NCBI GenBank assembly: GCA_002280485.1
Contig: NCED01000058.1
Location: 1-9,886, forward strand
Origin: Caulobacterales bacterium 32-69-10
GTDB taxonomy: Bacteria; Pseudomonadota; Alphaproteobacteria; Caulobacterales; Caulobacteraceae
Length of the DNA stretch: 9,886 bases
Direction: 5' to 3'
A program made the position numbers and the translations under genes. Positions 1-5,387 of this stretch are shown here, one piece after another. Position 1 is the first letter of the stretch. Each line of letters starts with the position of its first letter. The notes beneath the pieces were generated by a model that searched no databases, had not been told where the DNA came from, and saw only the letters and a list, made by a program, of their open reading frames with translations.

Positions 1-286
1 AGAGGCCGACGACGCCGATCACGCTAACAGTGGGGATGGGCTCCCAGACCCGGAACCAGACGAGGGCCGCGGCGACCGCCACCAAGCCGATGCGCAAGGT
101 CTCCTGCCACTCGAACGGATGCTCGTGGTCGTGGCCGTCCTCATCGTCGTGATCATCCTGGTCGTGCCCATGGGGATCATGGCCTTGATGCGGGTGCGTC
201 TTCTCGTTCAGCGCCGCCGGCGCGGTCGTTCGGGCTTCGGCCTGGTCGGCCAGGGTGGCGCGATCACGATTCAATTTGTCGGCCAT
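1..286 (-). CDS. Heavy-metal translocating P-type ATPase, N-terminal part (runs off left edge)
   Basis: Translating the minus strand from the ATG at 286-284 gives an open frame of 95 codons that leaves the window. Residues 31-56 are His/Asp-rich with nine histidines (for example HPHQGHDPHGHD). They are followed by PFEWQETLRIGL, a first membrane helix at about 64-80, and WEPIPTVSVIGVVGL. The pattern of a His-rich tail, then HEHPFEW, then a helix and WEP..SVIG resembles the start of P1B-type metal ATPases that lack the Cys-X-X-Cys HMA domain. The catalytic DKTGT region lies outside the window. A GAGGA ribosome binding site sits just upstream, and the gene begins 14 bp after the repressor gene, so the two are probably co-transcribed. 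A His-rich tail and an RcnR-like neighbour suggest Ni/Co/Zn export rather than Cu(I); this is inference. A cation diffusion facilitator with a His-rich N-terminus is the main alternative. Confidence 0.6.
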   Translation of the reverse strand, partial: MADKLNRDRATLADQAEARTTAPAALNEKTHPHQGHDPHGHDQDDHDDEDGHDHEHPFEWQETLRIGLVAVAAALVWFRVWEPIPTVSVIGVVGL

Positions 287-300
287 GGTCGGCTTCCTCG

Positions 301-579
301 TCATTTCAGGTAGGTGCGCACGACGTCGATGAGTTCTTCCGCGCCCCTGGCCCGTTCAGGGTCGGGGTCGCTGGCCGGATCGACGACGTGCATCCGGATG
401 TGATCTTCCATCACCTCGGCCATGAGGCCGTTCATGGCCCCGCGCACGGAGGCGATCAGCTGCAGCAAGGCTGCGCATTCAATCTCTGCCTCCAGAGCGC
501 GTTCGACCGCTTCCACTTGACCGCGGATGCGCCGCACTCGACCGAGCAGCTTGGACTTTTCACGGACCGTATGTCCCAT
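301..579 (-). CDS. Metal-sensing transcriptional repressor, CsoR/RcnR/FrmR (DUF156) family, RcnR-like ligand set
   Basis: A 92-residue all-helical repressor of the usual family length. I chose the ATG at 579 because it gives MGHTVREKSKLLGRVRRIRGQ, the canonical family N-terminus; an ATG 17 codons upstream adds residues unlike the family and lies inside the promoter. The visible ligand positions are His3, Cys35, His60 and His64. This is the set known for the E. coli nickel/cobalt sensor RcnR; copper sensors of the CsoR type use Cys-His-Cys, and FrmR lacks His3 and His64. The protein is therefore predicted to release DNA on binding Ni(II) or Co(II), or possibly Zn(II), not Cu(I). It precedes a putative metal-exporting ATPase by 14 bp, which fits a repressor that controls its own exporter. 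A G-tract operator lies just upstream, so autoregulation is likely. The family call is firm; the metal is inferred. Confidence 0.9.
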   Translation of the reverse strand: MGHTVREKSKLLGRVRRIRGQVEAVERALEAEIECAALLQLIASVRGAMNGLMAEVMEDHIRMHVVDPASDPDPERARGAEELIDVVRTYLK

Positions 580-601
580 CGACCACCTGCGCCTTGAAAA
601 T

Positions 602-630
602 AATATAGGGGGGTAGGCTATAGCATCCAA
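602..630 (-). promoter_or_regulatory. Putative sigma70-type promoter of the repressor-ATPase unit
   Basis: On the minus strand a -35-like TTGGAT (630-625) is separated by exactly 17 bp from a good -10-like TATATT (607-602). Transcription would start near 595, giving a short leader of about 15 nt before the repressor ATG at 579. The operator palindrome occupies the spacer and overlaps the -10, as expected for repression by blocking polymerase. The -35 matches the consensus only at TTG, so the call rests mainly on the -10, the spacing and the operator. Confidence 0.5.
604..622. promoter_or_regulatory. Candidate RcnR/CsoR-family operator: G6 tract in an inverted repeat
   Basis: The sequence is TATAG-GGGGGTAGG-CTATA: a 5-bp inverted repeat around a core containing six consecutive G. 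RcnR/FrmR-type operators are known for a G/C tract flanked by short AT-rich inverted repeats, so both form and place match. It is 18 bp upstream of a repressor gene of exactly this family. Direct recognition is inferred. Confidence 0.65.
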
Positions 631-713
631 GCTCTGAGCTATTGGTGGCGGCCGGTCAACCTAGGGGCCCAAGCTTGGCGTGATCGAATGGCCGGCCGCC
701 TCGACGCCAAGCT
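627..713. repeat. Three direct copies of CCAAGCT upstream of copC
   Basis: CCAAGCT occurs at 627-633, 669-675 and 707-713, spaced 42 and 38 bp (about four helical turns). The second copy is the left part of the palindrome CCAAGCTTGG (669-678), and the first begins an imperfect palindrome CCAA-GCTC-T-GAGC-TA-TTGG (627-645). This could be a cluster of binding sites for an unidentified regulator of copC, or chance. Function is inferred from position only. Confidence 0.35.
672..713. repeat. 10-bp perfect inverted repeat with 22-nt loop upstream of copC
   Basis: AGCTTGGCGT (672-681) is perfectly complementary to ACGCCAAGCT (704-713). The loop holds a further CGA/TCG pairing (685-687 with 701-703) and the palindrome GGCCGGCC (690-697), so it could form an extended hairpin. 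It ends about 100 bp before the copC start. No U-run follows, so it is not a classical terminator. It may be an operator pair or a leader structure; the pairing is seen, the role is not known. Confidence 0.45.
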
Positions 714-811
714 GCCCTGGCGAGGTCGCGCAGCTCGCTGCGTCATCTTGAGGGGCTGGGGCCAGGCCGCGCGTATCTTCGGTAGGGACACCGTCCAGCC
801 AAGGAAACCGC

Positions 812-1180
812 ATGCGCCACCATCATTTCATCGCCGCCGGGATCGCCGCGAGCGCCGCCCTGCTGCTGGCCGGCACGGCTTCGGCCCACGCCCACCTGGT
901 CAAGTCGACGCCCGCGGCCAATGCCACGGTGGCGGCGCCCAGGGCGATCAGCCTGACCTTCAACGAGAAGCTGACGCCGGCCTTCTCGAAGTTCGAGCTG
1001 GTCATGCCGGCGATGAACGCAATGGCCGTGCCGGTGAAGACCTCAGTATCCAAGGACGGGATGACCATTACCGGCATGCCCCAGGCGGCGCTCATGCCCG
1101 GCGTCTACAAGATCAATTGGCACGCCGCCTCCAGCGACGGCCACAAGATGGATGGCGCTGTCGACTTCACGGTCAAATAG
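812..1180 (+). CDS. copC: Periplasmic copper-binding protein CopC
   Basis: A 122-residue exported protein that binds and carries copper in the periplasm. Residues 1-25 form a signal peptide ending GTASA, followed by HAHL, so the mature protein starts with His26; CopC proteins use this N-terminal His for Cu(II). The other Cu(II) ligands appear in SSDGHKMDG as Asp109 and His111. A Met cluster, MPAMNAM (Met65, 68, 71) with Met84 and Met89, fits the Cu(I) side. About 97 mature residues is the normal size for the single beta-barrel domain. A good AAGGA site (801-805) lies 6 nt before the ATG. It opens a six-gene copper operon, and copD follows after 3 bp. Confidence 0.94.
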   Translation: MRHHHFIAAGIAASAALLLAGTASAHAHLVKSTPAANATVAAPRAISLTFNEKLTPAFSKFELVMPAMNAMAVPVKTSVSKDGMTITGMPQAALMPGVYKINWHAASSDGHKMDGAVDFTVK

Positions 1181-1183
1181 GCC

Positions 1184-2110
1184 GTGCTCGAGCCTGCGGT
1201 CATCGTCCTCAGGCTGGCGCAATATACCGGGGCGATGATCCTCTTCGGGTCATCGCTCTTCGCGCTCTACGCCTTGCCCCGTCCCGGCGCGGGCGAGCCA
1301 GTGCGTTGGTTGCATCCGCTCCTGGTCTGGAGCGCGGCCGGCCTATTGGTCGCCAGCCTCCTTGGCCTGCTCGCCCAGACCTCCGTGCTAGCCGGCTCGC
1401 TCAGCGATGGCCTCAAGGCGTCTTCGCTATCGGCGGTCGTCACCACCATGGGCCTCGGCCGCTCCGCCCTGGTCCGCGCCGCGGTGGCCGGCGTGGCCCT
1501 CTTGCTGCTCCTCCCTCGCCGGCCTGACCGCGCGACCTTATGGGTCTGCGCGCTGTTTGGCGCAGTCGTCTGCGCCAGCCTCGCCTGGATGGGTCATGGC
1601 GCGGCGACCGAAGGGCCTAGCGGCGCGCTGCACCTGGGCGCGGACATCCTTCACGCCCTCGCCGCCGGGGTTTGGGTCGGCGCGCTGGTCGGCTTCCTGC
1701 TCCTGCTGAAACGACGGCCCAGCGACGTCGCCGAGCTGGATCAGGTCCGTCACAGGGCGCTGCACGGGTTTTCGGGGATCGGTTCAGCGCTGGTGGCGGT
1801 GCTGGTGGCGTCGGGCCTGGTCAACAGCTGGTTCCTCATCGGCCCGACCCGCATCCCGGGCCTTTGGACCACGCCCTATGGTCAACTGCTGTCACTGAAG
1901 CTCGTATTGTTCGTCGGCATGCTGGGGCTCGCCGCCGCCAACCGCTTCCACCTGACGCCGGCGCTCGGCGGGGCGCTTGGCGCCGCCGGCGCGCCCGGCG
2001 CCGCCCTGAGCGCGCTTCGTCGCAGTCTTGTCATCGAAAGCAGTCTCGCCTTCGCGGTGCTGGGCTTGGTCGCATGGTTCGGCATGCTGGCGCCGGTGTC
2101 GGCGCAATGA
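1184..2110 (+). CDS. copD: Copper resistance inner-membrane protein CopD
   Basis: A 308-residue polytopic membrane protein with about eight predicted helices (roughly 5-30, 46-70, 97-111, 117-136, 152-176, 195-220, 234-252 and 282-303). Family marks are WMGHG (His138), the stretch LHLGADILHALAAGVWVGAL (His150, His157), GLVNSW and TPYGQLLSLKL followed by AANRFHL (His255). CopD works with CopC in moving copper at the inner membrane; the direction of transport is not settled for the family. The GTG start at 1184 is chosen because it gives a complete first helix and lies 3 bp after the copC stop. I see no clear ribosome binding site, so translation is probably coupled to copC. Confidence 0.92.
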   Translation: MLEPAVIVLRLAQYTGAMILFGSSLFALYALPRPGAGEPVRWLHPLLVWSAAGLLVASLLGLLAQTSVLAGSLSDGLKASSLSAVVTTMGLGRSALVRAAVAGVALLLLLPRRPDRATLWVCALFGAVVCASLAWMGHGAATEGPSGALHLGADILHALAAGVWVGALVGFLLLLKRRPSDVAELDQVRHRALHGFSGIGSALVAVLVASGLVNSWFLIGPTRIPGLWTTPYGQLLSLKLVLFVGMLGLAAANRFHLTPALGGALGAAGAPGAALSALRRSLVIESSLAFAVLGLVAWFGMLAPVSAQ

Positions 2111-2152
2111 TCCCGCCCGTCGACTTGCCGCTGGTTCCGACCTAACCTGTCG

Positions 2153-2521
2153 ATGATGCGACGGTTACTCGTCTTTTTCGCCCTCTTGGGCCTGCTCTAC
2201 AGCCCGGTTGCGGCCGTGGCCGCGCAGCAGACCTGCGCCGAGAGCGGCATGCCGATGGCGGGCATGGCGTCGGTGAGCCCGGATGACGAGAAGGCCGCCG
2301 CAGGGGCCGCGGATCCTTGCTGCGACCACAATCCAAAGGCGCCCGACAGCAAGGCCTGCGCCCAGGCGTGCGCCGTCATGTGCGGTGTCGTCGGCGCCCT
2401 GCCGACACCCGCGCTCTTCGTGCCGCCGCGGGCAAAGGCACAACCCGTCGCCGAAGTGGCCTTGCCCTTGAAGCCGCATCCGCCCCCGCAGGCCGAACGA
2501 CCTCCCAGATCCCTCGCCTGA
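2153..2521 (+). CDS. Small exported Cys/Met-rich protein in the copper operon, unknown function
   Basis: A 122-residue protein I cannot assign to a named family. Residues 1-24 look like a signal peptide (RRLLVFFALLGLL then a VAA cleavage site before QQ). The mature part has six cysteines (Cys28, Cys56, Cys57, Cys69, Cys73, Cys77), a Met patch MPMAGM (33-38), His59 in CCDH, and a proline-rich tail with PHPPPQ. The CACAVMC-like spacing (CAQACAVMC, 69-77) and Met patch suggest soft-metal binding or disulfides in the periplasm; this is inference. It lies between copD and cusC, same strand, 42 bp after copD. No ribosome binding site is evident; ATG codons at 2153 and 2156 are both possible. I recall similar short unnamed proteins near metal pumps in alphaproteobacteria, but cannot verify this. 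Confidence 0.7.
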   Translation: MMRRLLVFFALLGLLYSPVAAVAAQQTCAESGMPMAGMASVSPDDEKAAAGAADPCCDHNPKAPDSKACAQACAVMCGVVGALPTPALFVPPRAKAQPVAEVALPLKPHPPPQAERPPRSLA

Positions 2522-2522
2522 C

Positions 2523-2548
2523 GCCAACCGTGCTTCGCACGGTTTGGC
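2523..2548 (+). terminator. Strong hairpin just after the small Cys-rich gene; possible terminator or processing site
   Basis: GCCAACCGTGC and GCACGGTTTGGC pair over 11 bp with one bulged T (2543) around a TTC loop. The structure begins 2 bp after the stop codon at 2519-2521 and lies 114 bp before cusC. No run of T follows, so intrinsic termination would be weak. It may reduce read-through or protect the upstream copC-copD mRNA. The pairing is seen directly; the function is inferred. Confidence 0.5.
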
Positions 2549-2661
2549 TCCACAAGCCGTCGCCGGCGCGCTGACGCGCGTCCGCGTGCTGCGGTTCGCA
2601 GATTGCAGCGCCGAGGCGTTCCCGCGGCGCCGCGTCTACAGGCTTTCATCACCATCGACGG

Positions 2662-3897
2662 ATGTCCGATATGCGCCTCCCTCTCGCCCTGGCCGGGCTG
2701 TTCCTGGCCGGCAGCGCGCACGCCGCGCCGCTGACCTACGCCGCCGCTCTAGATGCGGCCGGCAAGACCTCGCCCACCTTGCAGGCGCGTGGCTTGCAGG
2801 TGGAGAGCGCCCGCGCCGCCTCGCGGGCCGCCGGCGCCTTGCCTGACCCGAAGCTGACCGCCGGGATCGACAACTTCCCGATCTCAGGACCGCCCGCCGG
2901 CCGCTTCAATGGCGACAGCATGACCATGGCCAGGGTCGGCGTCATCCAGGACATGCCCAACGGCGCGAAGCGATCGGCGGCCCGCGCGCGCGCTCAGACC
3001 GATATCGACGTCGCCGGGGCAGTACAGAGGCTCAGCGCCCGCGAGGTCCGAACCGCCACGGCCCTGGCCTGGATCAGCCTCTACTACGCTGAACGGCGGC
3101 AGGTGGCCGTAGGCGAGGTTTTTACCCGCCTCGAACCGCTCTGGAGCGCCGCCCCATCGGCGGTGGTATCGGGGGCGGCCCGCCCGGCCCAGTCCCTGGA
3201 AGCGGAACAGATGCGGGCGGACCTCGAAGACAGGCGGAGCGAAGTCGTCGCGAATGTCGGGCGAGCGCGCGCCGAGCTGTCCCGCTGGACCGGCGACCCT
3301 GACCCCGAGGTGGCCGGATCGCCGCCCAGTTTCGAGGTGAGCGGCTCTGCCCTGCGCGCGGCGCTGGAAGGACATCCTCGCCTAGAGGAGCAGACGGCGA
3401 TGGCGGCGCAGGCGCAGGCCGACGTCCGTCTGGCCAAGGCCGACAAGCGCCCCGACTGGAGCTGGGAGCTGGCCTATCAGCGCCGCGATCCGATGTTCGG
3501 CGATATGGTCTCGGCCGGCGTGACCATCACCCTCCCCCTCTTCGGAGCGCGACGGCAGGATCCGATCATCGCCGCCAAGGTCGCGGCTGCGGGCCAGGCC
3601 CGCGCCGAGCGCGAGGTCGCCCGGCGGGACCTCGTCGCTCAGCTCGATGCGGCGCTGGCCGATCACATCATGCACCACGATCAGTGGAGCCGCTCGCAAT
3701 CGGTGCTGCTGCCGCTGGCGCAGAAGCGCGCCGACCTTGAGACCGCCAGCTACGGCGCCGGCCGGGCCGGCCTCAGCGACGTGCTGCAGGCCTTTACGAC
3801 GCTCGCCAACACCCAACTCACCCTTCTCGACCGGGAGGCCGCCGTCGCCGCCGACGCTGCAAGCCTGGTGCTCTCCTTTGGGAATGATCTGCCATGA
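2662..3897 (+). CDS. cusC: CusC-like outer membrane channel of an RND copper/silver efflux pump (TolC family)
   Basis: A 411-residue TolC-family outer membrane factor, the exit duct of a tripartite pump. Residues 1-21 form a signal peptide ending GSAHA. The rest shows the Ala/Arg/Glu-rich amphipathic helices of the family, with the repeat-start features ALDAAGKTSPTLQARGLQVE and LPDPKLTAGIDNFP near the N-terminus and GAGRAGLSDVLQAFTTLANT near the C-terminus. It has no cysteine, so unlike E. coli CusC it is not a lipoprotein. It is also somewhat shorter than E. coli CusC. The ATG at 2671 (MRLPLAL) is an equally good start; neither has a strong ribosome binding site. The stop overlaps the cusB start (ATGA). 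The role is set mainly by the adjoining cusB and cusA; CzcC-like naming would also be defensible. Confidence 0.87.
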   Translation: MSDMRLPLALAGLFLAGSAHAAPLTYAAALDAAGKTSPTLQARGLQVESARAASRAAGALPDPKLTAGIDNFPISGPPAGRFNGDSMTMARVGVIQDMPNGAKRSAARARAQTDIDVAGAVQRLSAREVRTATALAWISLYYAERRQVAVGEVFTRLEPLWSAAPSAVVSGAARPAQSLEAEQMRADLEDRRSEVVANVGRARAELSRWTGDPDPEVAGSPPSFEVSGSALRAALEGHPRLEEQTAMAAQAQADVRLAKADKRPDWSWELAYQRRDPMFGDMVSAGVTITLPLFGARRQDPIIAAKVAAAGQARAEREVARRDLVAQLDAALADHIMHHDQWSRSQSVLLPLAQKRADLETASYGAGRAGLSDVLQAFTTLANTQLTLLDREAAVAADAASLVLSFGNDLP

Positions 3898-5387
3898 GCC
3901 CTTTGCCCTCATCACGCGGGCGGCTGGCCGTCGCCGTCGCGGCCACCGCGATCGCCCTTGTCGCTGGGGCCACGGGTTACGGCTTGGCGCGGCTCCAGCC
4001 GGGCCGCGCCGCGCGGCCCGCCGCCACAGACCCGCGCCCGGTGCTCTATTGGTATGACCCGATGGTCCCGACGCAGCGCTTCGACAAGCCTGGCAAGTCG
4101 CCGTTCATGGACATGCAACTGGTCCCGAAATACGCCGGCGAGGGAGGCGCCGCCGCGCCCGGCGTGGTCACCGACCCGGCGAAGCTGCAAAATCTCGGCG
4201 TCCGCTACGCCACGGCCGAACGTGGCCAGCTCGACAGCAGCCTCACCGCGACGGGGGTGCTGGAGTTCAACGAGCGCGACATCGCCATCGTCCAGGCCAA
4301 GGCGTCGGGGTTCGTCCAGCGCGTCTACGGCCACGCGCCAGGCGATGTGGTCGGCGCCAGCGCACCGCTCGCCGACGTGCTGGTTCCCGAGTGGGCCGGC
4401 GCTCAGGCGGAGTTCCTGGCGGTGCGCCGAAGCGGCGATGCCGCACTGTCGGCCGCCGCCCGCCAGCGCCTGATCCTGCTCGGCATGCCGCCGGCCACCG
4501 TGGCGGAGGTGGAGCGCAGCGGCCGACCCCGCAGCGTCCTGACCATCGCGATACCGTCGGGCGGAGTGATCAAGTCCCTCAACGTCCGCAATGGCATGAC
4601 GGTGAGCCCAGGCCAGACCCTGGCAGAGGTGAACGGCGTCGGGAGCGTCTGGCTGAACGCCGCCGTTCCGGAGGCGCTGGCGGGGCAGGTCCGTCCCGGC
4701 CAGCCGGTCGTCGCGACGCTGACGGCCTACCCGACAGAGACCTTTAACGGGCGGGTCTCCGCCATCTTGCCGCAGGCCAACAGCGAGACCCGGACCCTGA
4801 CGATGCGCGTCGAACTGGCCAACCCGGCCGGGCGCTTGCGTCCCGGCATGTTCGCCAGCGTGCGGTTTGACGGGGCGTCACAGCCCGCCCTGCTCGTCCC
4901 GTCGGAAGCCGTTATCCGCACGGGCCGACGGACCCTGGTCATGCTGGCCCAGCCCGGCGGCCGGTACCAACCCGCCGAGGTGCAGACCGGTCGCGAAGCC
5001 GGCGGCCGGACGGAAATTCTGCAAGGGCTTTCGGACGGCGAACGGGTCGTCGCTTCTGGGCAGTTCCTGCTCGATTCCGAGGCCAGTCTGTCGGGGCTTC
5101 AGGCTCGGCCGCTGATGGCGCCCATGGCGTCCGCCCCGATGAAGGCGGCGCCTGCCCCGGCGCTCTACGATAGCGTCGGCCGTATCGAGCAACTGACGTC
5201 GCAGTCGGTTACCCTGTCGCATCAACCGGTGCCGGCCCTGCAATGGCCGGCGATGACCATGCAGTTCCGCTTGGCCGATCCCCGGCTCGCCCAGGGCCTC
5301 AAACCCGGCGACCAGGTACGGTTCGGGTTCGAGCAGGCCGAGGCCGGCCCGACGGTGCGGCGCATGACCCGCGAGGGCGGACAATGA
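3894..5387 (+). CDS. cusB: CusB periplasmic adaptor with a fused C-terminal CusF-like copper chaperone domain
   Basis: A 497-residue membrane fusion protein linking CusA and CusC. Order: N-terminal membrane anchor or signal at about 9-30; a metal-binding segment at 51-80 (LYWYDPM then [18 protein letters not shown]) as in CusB, with Met57, Met72 and Met74 as likely Cu(I)/Ag(I) ligands; then the barrel-sandwich and beta-barrel adaptor domains (about 90-400), including [20 protein letters not shown] and [11 protein letters not shown]; a Met/Ala/Pro linker near 400-422; and a CusF-like domain at 425-497. The latter carries His443, Trp451, Met454 and Met456, the same H-x7-W-x2-M-x-M spacing as the Cu(I)/Ag(I) site of E. 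coli CusF (His36, Trp44, Met47, Met49). The fusion would tether the chaperone to the pump. It overlaps cusC and cusA by ATGA, so translation is coupled. Confidence 0.94.
   Translation: MSPLPSSRGRLAVAVAATAIALVAGATGYGLARLQPGRAARPAATDPRPVLYWYDPMVPTQRFDKPGKSPFMDMQLVPKYAGEGGAAAPGVVTDPAKLQNLGVRYATAERGQLDSSLTATGVLEFNERDIAIVQAKASGFVQRVYGHAPGDVVGASAPLADVLVPEWAGAQAEFLAVRRSGDAALSAAARQRLILLGMPPATVAEVERSGRPRSVLTIAIPSGGVIKSLNVRNGMTVSPGQTLAEVNGVGSVWLNAAVPEALAGQVRPGQPVVATLTAYPTETFNGRVSAILPQANSETRTLTMRVELANPAGRLRPGMFASVRFDGASQPALLVPSEAVIRTGRRTLVMLAQPGGRYQPAEVQTGREAGGRTEILQGLSDGERVVASGQFLLDSEASLSGLQARPLMAPMASAPMKAAPAPALYDSVGRIEQLTSQSVTLSHQPVPALQWPAMTMQFRLADPRLAQGLKPGDQVRFGFEQAEAGPTVRRMTREGGQ

Larger units (their letters stand above)
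580..811. promoter_or_regulatory. Divergent intergenic region between the repressor unit and the copper operon
   Basis: These 232 bp must hold the promoters of both divergent units. The left part carries the repressor promoter and operator. For copC I see only weak candidates: TTGAAA (594-599) with GCTATA 17 bp on (617-622), which would make a leader of about 185 nt and be covered by the same operator; or TTGAGG (748-753) with TATCTT (774-779), whose 20-bp spacing is too long. The right part holds the inverted repeat and CCAAGCT copies listed separately. No recognisable CueR or CusR/CopR box was seen, and no convincing small ORF. Confidence 0.5.

Noticed and set aside
119..313. 64-codon plus-strand open frame with a hydrophobic start
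   Set aside because: It is the complement of the His/Asp-rich tail of the ATPase; the Val/Ile-rich stretch comes from antisense GAT/CAT codons.
688..1527. Long plus-strand open frame of 279 codons across the copC/copD junction
   Set aside because: It is an Arg/Pro/Gly-rich shadow of copC and copD in another frame, typical of high-GC DNA; copC and copD have clear family motifs and copC has a ribosome binding site.
2589..2601. Small hairpin CTGCG-GTT-CGCAG before cusC
   Set aside because: A 5-bp stem is expected by chance in DNA of this GC content and nothing else supports a function.
2197..2721. 174-codon minus-strand open frame covering the gap before cusC
   Set aside because: It is antisense to the Cys-rich gene and to the cusC start, is Arg/Ala/Gly-rich and shows no domain; the gap itself is better explained by the hairpin and untranslated leader.
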